DNA of 64,000 nt from Lacibacter luteus (GTDB taxonomy: Bacteria > Bacteroidota > Bacteroidia > Chitinophagales > Chitinophagaceae): contig NZ_SDHW01000002.1 in assembly GCF_004118265.1 (NCBI RefSeq), positions 62,001-126,000 of the forward strand. Direction: 5' to 3'. The notes below the pieces were generated by a model that was not told the origin of the DNA, made no database searches, and saw nothing but the letters and a program-made list of their open reading frames with translations. Below are positions 16,935-24,659 of this stretch, piece by piece. Position 1 is the stretch's first letter, and each line of letters opens with the position of its first letter. The translations under genes were made by a program, and so were the position numbers.

Positions 16935-18263
16935 TTAATTTTCCTTCCGCACCTGTTGAATGAACTTTTCAACGGCCCTGCGTACCGAGCTAGCTGAGGT
17001 ATTGTGATTGTTTACTATGACCGAAAACACCAGCAGTTTGTTTTTTGCGCTGATAAGGAAACCACTCAACGCCAGGTGCCCGGTGAGCGAACCTGTTTTT
17101 GCAAAAATAAACCCTGCCTCATCCACATAATAGTTACGCAGGGTTCCGGTGTTACCCGTTGGTAAAATTGTTTTTAGCCGCTCTAATCCAAATTCATCTT
17201 TCATTTTCAAGAGTAACCAAACAAAATCTTCCGGTGTAAATAAATTATATCGGCTCAACCCGCTTCCATCTACCCATTTTGGTTTTTGCGGAAAGCCATT
17301 CAGATCGTTACTCAATAAATGTGCAATGAGTTTTTGTTCATCCATTTCTCCAAAGAGTTGATGACTCACCATCATCAATGTCTGTTCGGCATAGAAATTA
17401 TCGCTGCGGTACATCAATGGCTTGAACATAGAATCGACCGGTTGCGAATAAACCACTTCAGGATTGGTGATGCGGAAACTTTCCTCTGTTATTGTTTGAT
17501 GAACTGTGTCCTTCAATAATTCTAAAGCAGATTGCAATCCGTTTGTTACAAACGGCACTTCAATCGTTTTACTCATCTCCTTTCCTTCGGTAATGCTGTA
17601 TTTATTTTCCGTGCGTGGACGGGCTACATCAAATGCCGTTGACTTTCCTGTTTTAAACTGCACATCCCAGTTTACTTCCGGTTCAGTAAACACCATCGAA
17701 GCAGTGTCTTTTGCACCATCACGTTCTTCAATACTGCGTTGCTGTATCCATTTAATATAGTTACCATACACCGGCAGCGGACTACGCTCTGTCATGTAAT
17801 AACCGAGATAATCATCCCATGCCCAGCCATAACCCAATGCTTCAGCTTTCCAGTTAGCTTTATTAATAACGATGGGCTTTGTTTGTTTCTTTAAAAAATC
17901 AACAACAGGTTGTGTTTTGTAATCAGCGTGCAACAATGTTGGATCGCCTGTTGCCTGTATGTATAATGTATCGCCTTCCTCTTTGTATTGCAAACCGGGC
18001 AATTGCTCGCCGAGATATTTCATGCCGGCATAAAGTGTTGGCAGCTTTATATTGCTCGCAGGAACAAAATATTTATTGCTGTTGTGTTGATGAATGTACT
18101 TCCCTGTCTCAGTATCGTACACGGCAATACCCACAAATGCATTGGTTAATGCAGAATCAGCAATGAGATTTTTTTGCAATGGCGAAACCCTTGCCTGCTT
18201 TTGAACAGAACAGGAAACCAACAGAAAGCTGAAAACGAAAAAGCCGATACTCTTGTGCATCAT
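16935..18263 (-). CDS. dacB: D-alanyl-D-alanine carboxypeptidase/endopeptidase, PBP4 (S13) family lipoprotein
   Basis: PBP4-type enzymes cut the terminal D-Ala or the cross-links of peptidoglycan. The start is placed at the ATG at 18263; a GTG two codons upstream is possible. A lipobox LLVSC puts the lipidated Cys at residue 18, so the enzyme is membrane-tethered in the periplasm. All three penicillin-binding motifs are visible: SxxK (Ser70-Asn-Ile-Lys73 in PASNIKL), SxN (Ser287-Asp-Asn289) and KTG (389-391, in FAKTGSLTGH). The family's GSGLSRYN segment is present too. The protein is 442 residues, close to E. coli DacB. The gene is divergent from a GreA-like gene across a region with three palindromes. 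Confidence 0.93.
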   Translation of the reverse strand: MMHKSIGFFVFSFLLVSCSVQKQARVSPLQKNLIADSALTNAFVGIAVYDTETGKYIHQHNSNKYFVPASNIKLPTLYAGMKYLGEQLPGLQYKEEGDTLYIQATGDPTLLHADYKTQPVVDFLKKQTKPIVINKANWKAEALGYGWAWDDYLGYYMTERSPLPVYGNYIKWIQQRSIEERDGAKDTASMVFTEPEVNWDVQFKTGKSTAFDVARPRTENKYSITEGKEMSKTIEVPFVTNGLQSALELLKDTVHQTITEESFRITNPEVVYSQPVDSMFKPLMYRSDNFYAEQTLMMVSHQLFGEMDEQKLIAHLLSNDLNGFPQKPKWVDGSGLSRYNLFTPEDFVWLLLKMKDEFGLERLKTILPTGNTGTLRNYYVDEAGFIFAKTGSLTGHLALSGFLISAKNKLLVFSVIVNNHNTSASSVRRAVEKFIQQVRKEN

Positions 18264-18314
18264 CAACACTTGTTTTGTTGCTAAATATACATTGTTTAGT
18301 TGTGTCGAGATTAG

Positions 18315-18392
18315 GTATGCCTTACCCGGTTAAGTATGCCATACCTATCAGCAACAAGATTTTTTACAGAATGTTTAAAAGGTATGGCATAC
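18315..18392. promoter_or_regulatory. Three palindromic sites GTATGnCnTAC in the dacB / GreA-like divergent region
   Basis: Copies lie at 18315-18325 (GTATGCCTTAC), 18334-18344 (GTATGCCATAC) and 18382-18392 (GTATGGCATAC). The second and third are perfect palindromes about a central base, and their flanks extend the match to a 15-bp inverted repeat (18332-18346 with 18380-18394). The first two are 19 bases apart, close to two helical turns. They lie between the two divergent starts and look like operator sites for a dimeric regulator; an interspersed repeat is the alternative. Confidence 0.5.
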
Positions 18393-18427
18393 TTCGCCGC
18401 TGCAAGGAATGATATACCTTGCAGAGA

Positions 18428-18877
18428 ATGACGCTGAAAGAAAAAATACATCAAACCTGTATGGAGCTGGTGCAGCAAAAGATCGATGCATTGCAAAAAA
18501 ATCTGCACGACTTATCAGACAGCGCCGGTAATGAAACCAAACGCACTGCAGGCGATAAGCATGAAACAGCCTTAGCCATGCTGCAGATCGAACAGGAAAA
18601 CAACAGCCGTCAGTTAAAAGAAGTGTTGCAACAAAAAGCAGCGCTGGAAAAACTTGACCCACATCTTCAAACCGAAATGGTTGTGCGTGGCAGCTTGGTT
18701 GAAACCAACAAAGGTTTTTTCTATATGAGTCTTGGCTTGGGGAAATTGAAAGTGGATGAGCAACTTGTGTTTGCTGTTTCTCCCGACGCACCATTGGGAA
18801 AATTAATGCTGATGAAGAAAGTGGGCGATGCATTTCAGTTCAACAATACAGCTTACGAAATTCTTTCCGTTGAATAA
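18428..18877 (+). CDS. Protein with GreA/GreB C-terminal-like domain
   Basis: The start is the ATG at 18428 (MTLKEKIHQTCMELVQQK); an upstream in-frame TTG is less likely. The first 80 residues form a long charged helix, probably a coiled coil, and the rest resembles the FKBP-like C-terminal domain of transcript cleavage factors GreA/GreB: VVRGSLVETN, VFAVSPDAPLGKLMLMKKVG, and YEILSVE at the end. The N-terminal acidic hairpin tip needed for transcript cleavage cannot be confirmed. Members of this family in Bacteroidota are often mislabelled 3-oxoacyl-ACP synthase. A role at RNA polymerase is possible but inferred. The gene is divergent from dacB. Product 149 residues. Confidence 0.65.
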   Translation: MTLKEKIHQTCMELVQQKIDALQKNLHDLSDSAGNETKRTAGDKHETALAMLQIEQENNSRQLKEVLQQKAALEKLDPHLQTEMVVRGSLVETNKGFFYMSLGLGKLKVDEQLVFAVSPDAPLGKLMLMKKVGDAFQFNNTAYEILSVE

Positions 18878-18879
18878 GT

Positions 18880-19034
18880 GCTCACAGATTGCACGGATAA
18901 ACACGGATTATTTTAACGAAAGGGATTTATTCAATACGAATCTCGACTCCGATCAGGACTAACTTCTTTGTATTTCTTTGCGCCTTTGTGTCTTTGTGGC
19001 CAACAATCTGTGCAAATCCGTGTAATCTGTGAGC
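18880..19034. repeat. Intergenic repeat-like element with terminal inverted repeats
   Basis: GCTCACAGATTGCACGGAT (from 18880) is mirrored, with one mismatch, by ATCCGTGTAATCTGTGAGC (ending 19034), framing the 155-base gap between two convergent genes. The inner right side contains the TTTGTGTCTTTGTGGC type of sequence. Such CACAGATTACACGGAT elements are common intergenic repeats in many bacteria, as far as I know from general experience. No transposase is present. Confidence 0.55.
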
Positions 19035-19041
19035 AACTAAA

Positions 19042-20178
19042 TCAATCTCTCTCCTGCGCTCTCAACCAACGTTCAGGTATTTCGCTGTGTATGGCTAACT
19101 GGTAATCGGTAGCACTGCAGGCAATGAATTTTTTATTCGGCAACTGCATCCACCAACGTCCTGTTTTATGACTGCGTAAGAACAATACATCGGCTTCGTT
19201 AATTGTGGTGTGATATTCACTGAACTGATGGCGATCGTCCAATACTGCTTCTGTTTTTCCTTTGCTCAACCCATCAATAAAATACCAGATCATTTGCGCT
19301 ATCTGAATGGCTGTTAATTCATCCACATCAAGCTTTGCATTGTAACCATAAATACCCAGCGTGCTTAATTGATCGCTCATGCCCGCAAACCGGGTGAGTG
19401 TGCAAATATCCTGTCCGTTCAATCCGTTTGGTGAGGTACGATTTGCAGGTGCATAGGCATTTGCCATTGCAGCAATATCAATACTCAACAGATCGCTGCT
19501 GCGAATCACCGGTTCCATTTCTTCCAGCGCATCTTTCACCACACCTACACGAAAACAATCAAAACGCAGGCGATCCATTGTTTGCAATATCGTCGGGTGT
19601 ACATAATAACTCTGGAAAGCCATGTGGTTATAATGGCGGATAAAGTTTGGTTCACCCGTTAACATCTCCATTAAAAAATTCTCACTGCGGACAGGAGTAT
19701 CATTACTGAGATTAATAAACGCATCCACACAACTTGCTTCAATAATTTGCTGACGTTGTACATACGCACCGTATTGTGCAAGCGTAAGATCATGACTGCC
19801 GCCAAGTATCAACACTGTTTTCTTTGCATCCACTAATTCTTTGATCACTGCTTTTGCAGCAGCATAAGTATCTTTCAATGCAGCTCCCGGCATCACATTA
19901 CCAATATCAGCGATCTTTACATCGGGGTGCCAGTTGTATAAACGGTATAAATTTTTACGGATGATCGTTGGTGCATCGCCATTGGAAATACCATTGCCGC
20001 TACCACGTTCTTCGGTAATACCCAATATCACCAGGTCAACCTGTTCGAGGTCGGGAAACAAAAAAGCATAGGTTTGGATATGGCGGCCCAGCTGCGCATC
20101 GTTCAACTCTTCATCGCCCAACACTGCCGAAAGATCAACCGGCTGCAAAAAATCTTCAATCATCTGTGAATCACTCAT
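19042..20178 (-). CDS. Ureohydrolase-like protein (annotated formimidoylglutamase/arginase family) with degenerate metal site
   Basis: The 378-residue protein has the arginase/agmatinase/HutG fold: VDLVILGITEERGS, LILGGSHDLTLAQY, DAFINLSND and LLSIDIAAMA. In active ureohydrolases two manganese ions are held by GGDH, DAHxD and SxDxD. Here His129, Asp152 and Asp234 are kept, but the DAHxD His is Phe154 and its second Asp is Asn156, while the second Asp of SxDxD is Ala236. The binuclear site is therefore unlikely to form in the usual way. Databases would call it formimidoylglutamase by similarity. No other histidine-degradation gene is adjacent, so that pathway role is doubtful. A non-catalytic or altered role is more likely. 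Confidence 0.8.
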   Translation of the reverse strand: MSDSQMIEDFLQPVDLSAVLGDEELNDAQLGRHIQTYAFLFPDLEQVDLVILGITEERGSGNGISNGDAPTIIRKNLYRLYNWHPDVKIADIGNVMPGAALKDTYAAAKAVIKELVDAKKTVLILGGSHDLTLAQYGAYVQRQQIIEASCVDAFINLSNDTPVRSENFLMEMLTGEPNFIRHYNHMAFQSYYVHPTILQTMDRLRFDCFRVGVVKDALEEMEPVIRSSDLLSIDIAAMANAYAPANRTSPNGLNGQDICTLTRFAGMSDQLSTLGIYGYNAKLDVDELTAIQIAQMIWYFIDGLSKGKTEAVLDDRHQFSEYHTTINEADVLFLRSHKTGRWWMQLPNKKFIACSATDYQLAIHSEIPERWLRAQERD

Positions 20179-20196
20179 GTAGTTTTATTTCGGTGG

Positions 20197-20204
20197 CAAA
20201 CATA
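20197..20204 (-). promoter_or_regulatory. Promoter -7 element of the ureohydrolase-like gene
   Basis: The minus strand reads TATGTTTG, an exact TAnnTTTG, 18 bases upstream of the start at 20178. Confidence 0.4.
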
Positions 20205-20210
20205 AGAAAA

Positions 20211-20240
20211 GAAGTACGAGGTAAGAGGTACGAAGTACGA
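20211..20240. repeat. Short direct repeats of GTACGA type
   Basis: The run contains GAAGTACGAGGTAAGAGGTA and then CGAAGTACGA, that is, near-tandem copies of a GGTACGA/AGTACGA unit. Similar runs are frequent between genes in this phylum. No function is apparent. Confidence 0.4.
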
Positions 20241-20329
20241 AAAAGCAAAATTCAAAGCTGCAAAATTTCAAGCAGGATTTATCTTGTCTTATCTATCGGC
20301 CAAATCCACCCAAATCATGGTTCAGACCT

Positions 20330-20337
20330 TATCTTTG
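20330..20337 (+). promoter_or_regulatory. Promoter -7 element of pheS
   Basis: TATCTTTG matches TAnnTTTG exactly and is followed by CCGC and the ATG at 20342. Transcription would then begin at or very near the start codon, giving a leaderless message. The same CCGC-ATG geometry is found at holB. Confidence 0.5.
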
Positions 20338-20341
20338 CCGC

Positions 20342-21373
20342 ATGGAACAGGTGTTACAACAGATCGAAACCTTTAAGAAAGAAATTGAGGCATTGCAGAT
20401 TGATAGTGCAAAAGCACTGGAAGAGTACCGCATTAAATTCCTTGGTACCAAAGGGCTGGTAAAATCGCTGATGGGCGAAATGAAAAATGTGGCGAACGAG
20501 CAGAAGAAAGCCTTTGGTCAGAGCATGAACGAGTTTAAGCAGTTTGCCGAAGCGAAGTACGAAGAATGGAAAGCGCTGGCAGGCGATGGCGCAAGTGATA
20601 CTGCTGCAAAAATTGATCTTAGTCTGCCCGGCGATGCGTTGCCCATCGGCAGCCGTCACCCCATCAGCTTAATGCGTAACCGCATTGTAAATATTTTTCA
20701 GCGTCTGGGGTTTGCTGTTGCTGAAGGACCGGAGATCGATGACGACTTCCACAACTTCACTGCATTGAATCTTCCCGAAAATCATCCTGCACGTGATATG
20801 CAGGACACCTTTTATATCAGCACCGATCCTGCATGGCTGCTGCGTACACACACGAGCAATGTGCAGATACATGAAATGCAGAAAGGCAAACTGCCCATCC
20901 GCATCATTACTCCCGGTCGTGTGTATCGTAACGAAACCATTAGTGCAAGAAGCCATTGCTTCTTTCACCAGGTGGAAGGTTTGTATGTAGATGAAAAAGT
21001 AAGCTTTGCTGATCTGAAACAAACACTGTACTTCTTTGTGCAGGAAATGTTTGGTAAAGATGTGAAAGTGCGTTTCCGTCCGTCTTACTTCCCGTTCACC
21101 GAGCCAAGTGCCGAAATGGACATCAGTTGTTTGTTGTGTAACGGTGCAGGTTGTAATGTGTGCAAAAAAACAGGTTGGTTAGAAATTTTAGGTTGCGGTA
21201 TGGTGCACCCGAAAGTGTTGGAGAATTGCGGCATCGACAGCAACAAATATTCAGGCTTTGCATTTGGTATGGGTATTGAACGCCCTGCCTTGCTGAAATA
21301 TGGTATTAAAGATATCCGTTTGTTCAGTGAGAATGATGTAAGGTTTTTGAAACAGTTTACGGGAGCTGTGTAA
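20342..21373 (+). CDS. pheS: Phenylalanine--tRNA ligase alpha subunit
   Basis: PheS carries the catalytic core that charges tRNA-Phe, together with PheT as an alpha2-beta2 enzyme. The N-terminal coiled coil (about residues 1-90) is followed by the class II motifs: motif 1 around HPISLMRNRIVNIFQRLGFA, motif 2 with RTHTSNVQIHEM and ITPGRVYRNET, and motif 3 GFAFGMGIERPALLKYGI. The Cys-rich loop CLLCNGAGCNVCKKTGWLE and the aminoacylation residues FRPSYFPFTEPSAE are present. Length 343 is normal. pheT is not adjacent, which is common in Bacteroidota. A strong terminator follows. Confidence 0.97.
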   Translation: MEQVLQQIETFKKEIEALQIDSAKALEEYRIKFLGTKGLVKSLMGEMKNVANEQKKAFGQSMNEFKQFAEAKYEEWKALAGDGASDTAAKIDLSLPGDALPIGSRHPISLMRNRIVNIFQRLGFAVAEGPEIDDDFHNFTALNLPENHPARDMQDTFYISTDPAWLLRTHTSNVQIHEMQKGKLPIRIITPGRVYRNETISARSHCFFHQVEGLYVDEKVSFADLKQTLYFFVQEMFGKDVKVRFRPSYFPFTEPSAEMDISCLLCNGAGCNVCKKTGWLEILGCGMVHPKVLENCGIDSNKYSGFAFGMGIERPALLKYGIKDIRLFSENDVRFLKQFTGAV

Positions 21374-21394
21374 TTAAACTATAACCGATTTGGT

Positions 21395-21429
21395 AAAAAG
21401 GCAACAGCTGATAGCTGTTGCCTTTTTTT
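21395..21429. terminator. Bidirectional intrinsic terminator between pheS and the next convergent gene
   Basis: AAAAAGGCAACAGCT pairs with AGCTGTTGCCTTTTT around the loop GAT. A T tract follows on the plus strand and the A tract gives a U run on the minus strand, so it can serve both convergent genes. It overlaps the stop codon of the minus-strand gene by two bases. Confidence 0.9.
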
Positions 21430-22318
21430 ATTGCTTCGTTTTAAAAATATACTTTGTTCCAACTTCTATACTGGTATACCTGAAATCGTGAAAGCCTTGC
21501 TGCAATTGCAATTGCCAATTTAATCCGGGCTTTACAGTGCCTGCTTTTATGCGGCCAACCACAGGTTTGTCTCCATCGTTAAGATATCCAAGAAATCCTG
21601 CAACCGTTGTTTGCAGCTGAAACGTTTTGTGATTGTATTCAACACCTGTTCCAAAAAGAAAGGCATCGTTTTGTGGTTGATCGTTGTTGAGTTGCCAAAC
21701 CAGGAAACCGGCCATGGCCATATACTTCCATTTTCTGTTTTTTGATAGCGCACCTCCTGTTGATACATCAAAAAAATAACCGGGCGCATCCGTCATACGT
21801 GCAGAAGCAACGTTTGAAGAAGTTGGATAACGATAGCCTGCTCGGAATGCAAGAGCATGCTTGTGCTTATTGGGATTCAGCAATTGTACATTAAAGTTGA
21901 GATGAAGATCGCCCATTGCTTTGTTTCTGTTATATGCCAGGTAAAACACATGACGTTCTTCCTTTAATTTATGGCTCATGGTATAAAATTCAACCGGCAC
22001 CCACATTGCATCAACCGACACTTTATTTTTTACAATCGAATAATTTCCCTTTATAGTTGCATTAAGTGTACGGTCGCCTGGCATAAAATGGCCGGCTGCA
22101 GATATGGTTACAGAATGATTACTATCTGCTAACCCATTTGTAACAGAAGGAACAGGAAGTGCATTAGGACCCAGATAGGCAGGGCTGAACTTGATGTAAT
22201 GACTCCAATGAGACACACCGTCCCAACGAACAGTACGCTCCCACCATTCAGCAGTTTGTGCAGCAGACGACAGATAAGAAGCAATACAACAGGTCAAAAA
22301 AAGTGTTTTCGTATACAT
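21428..22318 (-). CDS. Secreted, probably outer-membrane beta-barrel protein of unknown function
   Basis: The 296-residue product begins with a signal sequence (MYTKTLFLTCCIASYLSSAAQ). The mature part alternates hydrophobic and polar residues in strands ending with aromatic residues, as in small outer-membrane barrels: DLHLNFNVQLLN, HALAFRAGYRY, GYFFDVSTGGAL, TGVEYNHKTFQLQTTVAGFL, YTSIEVGTKYIF. It starts with conserved-looking Trp residues (WWERTVRWDGVSHWSHYI). No known family is recognised. It could be a porin-like or channel protein; function remains unknown. It is convergent with pheS and divergent from the dehydrogenase gene. Confidence 0.7.
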   Translation of the reverse strand: MYTKTLFLTCCIASYLSSAAQTAEWWERTVRWDGVSHWSHYIKFSPAYLGPNALPVPSVTNGLADSNHSVTISAAGHFMPGDRTLNATIKGNYSIVKNKVSVDAMWVPVEFYTMSHKLKEERHVFYLAYNRNKAMGDLHLNFNVQLLNPNKHKHALAFRAGYRYPTSSNVASARMTDAPGYFFDVSTGGALSKNRKWKYMAMAGFLVWQLNNDQPQNDAFLFGTGVEYNHKTFQLQTTVAGFLGYLNDGDKPVVGRIKAGTVKPGLNWQLQLQQGFHDFRYTSIEVGTKYIFKTKQ

Positions 22319-22398
22319 GGAATTTCAGGCACTGCAAGTTATTACAATCCCCGGCGAATGTCAACGACTGCGTTTATCTTTACTTTTTAATTACACTT

Positions 22399-23247
22399 AT
22401 GGTTCACACTTTATGCGTTTGCGGTGCAGGAACAATGGGCAGCGGTATTGCACAGGCCGCCGCACAAAGCGGTATTTATACCTTACTGTTCGATTTGAAT
22501 ATAGAAGTGTTGCAAAAAGCAGAAACTTCCATCAACAGTAATCTTGATGCACTTGTTCAGAAACAAAAGATCAGCGAAGAACAACACAGCAGTATTAAAG
22601 CCAATCTTCAATACATCAACGATATTAATTTCTGCATTGCCGATGTAATTATTGAAGCCATTATTGAAAAGCCCGAAGCAAAAATTGCATTGTTCAATCA
22701 ATTGGCCGAGATCAATCATGGCGATACCATTTTTGCAAGCAACACTTCATCACTTTCCATTTCGCAGTTGCAGCAATCCATTAACAAACCACAACGTGTT
22801 GCCGGTCTGCATTTCTTTAACCCGGCCACCATTATGAAATTGGTGGAAGTAGTGCGTGGAGAACAGACAAGTGAAGAAGTGATTGAACAGCTGGCTGCAT
22901 TAACCAAGCAACTGAACAAAACTGCAGTGGTTTGTAAAGACTCTCCCGGCTTTATCGTCAACCGTGTTGCACGCCCTTATTATATTGAAGCATTGAAGCT
23001 GGTTGAAGACGGCGTTGCCGATTTTGCTACTGTTGATGCTTTGCTTGAAGCAACAGGTTTTAAAATGGGGCCGTTCAAGCTCATGGATCTCATCGGCAAC
23101 GATATTAATTATGCGGTTAGTTGCAGTGTGTATGAACAGCTGGGTAAACCCGAACGTTTAAAACCATCACCCATTCAAAAAGAAAAAGTGGAAACAAATA
23201 AACTCGGTCGTAAAACCGGCGAAGGCTATTATAAGTACAATGGATAA
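22399..23247 (+). CDS. 3-hydroxyacyl-CoA (3-hydroxybutyryl-CoA) dehydrogenase
   Basis: The start at ATG 22399 puts the Rossmann nucleotide-binding motif CGAGTMGSGIAQ right at the N-terminus, as in the family; a longer upstream frame would overlap the divergent gene. The 282-residue enzyme oxidises (3S)-hydroxyacyl-CoA to 3-oxoacyl-CoA with NAD in fatty-acid or butanoate metabolism. Conserved parts are ASNTSSLSISQL, the catalytic His in GLHFFNPATIMKLVEVV with the partner Glu, KDSPGFIVNRVARPYYIEAL and the C-terminal GRKTGEGYYKY. It looks like a stand-alone short form, not a FadB fusion. The following epimerase gene is 74 bases away on the same strand. Confidence 0.93.
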   Translation: MVHTLCVCGAGTMGSGIAQAAAQSGIYTLLFDLNIEVLQKAETSINSNLDALVQKQKISEEQHSSIKANLQYINDINFCIADVIIEAIIEKPEAKIALFNQLAEINHGDTIFASNTSSLSISQLQQSINKPQRVAGLHFFNPATIMKLVEVVRGEQTSEEVIEQLAALTKQLNKTAVVCKDSPGFIVNRVARPYYIEALKLVEDGVADFATVDALLEATGFKMGPFKLMDLIGNDINYAVSCSVYEQLGKPERLKPSPIQKEKVETNKLGRKTGEGYYKYNG

Positions 23248-23321
23248 TTGTACAATTGATCGTTGATAATCGAAACCACACCCTAATTTTACATTTTCCA
23301 TTATAAATTATCCATTCCATT

Positions 23322-24311
23322 ATGGTATTTGTTACCGGCGGCGCAGGTTTAGTTGGCTCGGCTTTATTGAAACAGTTGTTGCAGGAAAAGCAGGGACCTA
23401 TTAAAGCATTGTACCGTACATCAATACCATTGTTACTGAGCGAAGAAGAAAAGCAACAGATCGAATGGATAAAAGGAGATGTGCTGGATGTAAATCTGCT
23501 CGACGAGATCATGCAGAATTGCGACGAAGTTTACCACTGTGCTGCAGTAGTATCATACCATAGCAGCCGCAGAGAGCAGATGTACAAGATCAATATTGAA
23601 GGCACAGCCAACATGGTAAACATGGCACTGCAGAACAATATCCGCAAGTTTATTCATGTAAGTTCGGTTGCGGCTATTGGCCGTTTGCGTGAAGGAGAAC
23701 AGATAACCGAAAAAACAGAATGGACCGAAGAAACCAATAACTCTCACTACGGTAAAACAAAATTTTTGTCGGAGATGGAAGTATGGCGTGGCATTGGCGA
23801 AGGTTTGAATGCTGCCATTGTTAATCCATCGGTGATACTTGGCGAATCGAATTGGGAAAACGGTTCGGTTGCCATCTTCAAAAAAATATATAATCAATTT
23901 CCCTGGTACAGCCAGGGCGGTACCGGTTTTGTTGATGCAAAAGATGTGGCTGCTGTAATGATCAGCTTAATGAAAAGCGATATTACAGCCGAACGTTTTT
24001 TGTTGAGTGCAGAACATTTAAGTTTTCAAGAGCTGTTTACAAAAATTGCAGCAGGTTTTGGCGTTCGTGCACCGCAACGTTTAGCCAAACCCTGGATGGG
24101 TAATTTGGTATGGCGCATGGAAGCATTGAAAGCCATGTTCAGCAATAAAGAGCCCTTGCTTACCAAAGAAACAGCCAGCACAGCACAAGTAAAAACTTTT
24201 TACGATGCTTCGAAAGTGCAACAGCTGTTACCGGGTTTCAGCTTTACGCCGGTTGATGAAACAATTGAACGTACTTGCAAATGGCTAAAAGAGTATTATC
24301 ACTTGGATTAA
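23322..24311 (+). CDS. NAD-dependent epimerase/dehydratase (extended SDR)
   Basis: The N-terminal TGGAGLVGSALL is the extended-SDR nucleotide-binding motif, and YGKTK (in NSHYGKTKFLSEM) is the active-site Tyr-x-x-x-Lys. An upstream Ser is at HVSSVAAIGR. Overall pattern (DVLDVNLLDEIM, VYHCAAVVSYHSS, INIEGTANMVNMALQN) is closest to dihydroflavonol-4-reductase or 3-beta-hydroxysteroid dehydrogenase-like enzymes, which act on small carbonyl or hydroxyl groups. The substrate is not known. Length is 329 residues. It follows the hydroxyacyl-CoA dehydrogenase gene and precedes a small membrane-protein gene by 27 bases, which suggests an operon. Confidence 0.85.
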   Translation: MVFVTGGAGLVGSALLKQLLQEKQGPIKALYRTSIPLLLSEEEKQQIEWIKGDVLDVNLLDEIMQNCDEVYHCAAVVSYHSSRREQMYKINIEGTANMVNMALQNNIRKFIHVSSVAAIGRLREGEQITEKTEWTEETNNSHYGKTKFLSEMEVWRGIGEGLNAAIVNPSVILGESNWENGSVAIFKKIYNQFPWYSQGGTGFVDAKDVAAVMISLMKSDITAERFLLSAEHLSFQELFTKIAAGFGVRAPQRLAKPWMGNLVWRMEALKAMFSNKEPLLTKETASTAQVKTFYDASKVQQLLPGFSFTPVDETIERTCKWLKEYYHLD

Positions 24312-24338
24312 ACGATTACCGACTTTGATTTGCTGTAT

Positions 24339-24593
24339 ATGAAACTTTACCAATCGCCATTATTTATTGGTTCTACAATTTTGCTTTTGTACTCGATTTA
24401 TCTTTTTGTTGATGACATTCAAAACCCAAGTGGCTGGGGATTCTTATTAGCAGTACCAATGTTGCTTATTGCACTAACCGGAATCGTTGTTCATTTTCTT
24501 TTAAAAAAAATTATTGGCAAGAATATCCGCATATATTTTTTTATTGAGCTGGCGTTGCTGCTTTCTGCAGCACTTATTCTGCTCATTCGTTAA
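24339..24593 (+). CDS. Small membrane protein, three predicted helices
   Basis: The ATG at 24339 gives an 84-residue protein (MKLYQSPLFIGSTILL...). Three hydrophobic segments are at about residues 7-25, 34-55 and 64-83, separated by a short polar loop (DDIQNPSGWG) and a basic loop (KKIIGKN). No family is recognised. The end (ALILLIR) is very hydrophobic. It lies 27 bases after the epimerase stop and is probably co-transcribed. A TTG start three codons upstream is possible but less likely. Confidence 0.65.
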   Translation: MKLYQSPLFIGSTILLLYSIYLFVDDIQNPSGWGFLLAVPMLLIALTGIVVHFLLKKIIGKNIRIYFFIELALLLSAALILLIR

Positions 24594-24659
24594 TGTTTTA
24601 CTGTCCTTTTTCCTCCGGACCGGAAAATGTTTATTTTTAATCCCGAACAATCATCATTT

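Noticed and set aside
22258-22398. N-terminal extension of the hydroxyacyl-CoA dehydrogenase
   Set aside because: The extra 47 residues precede the Rossmann motif, overlap the divergent gene and lack conservation features.
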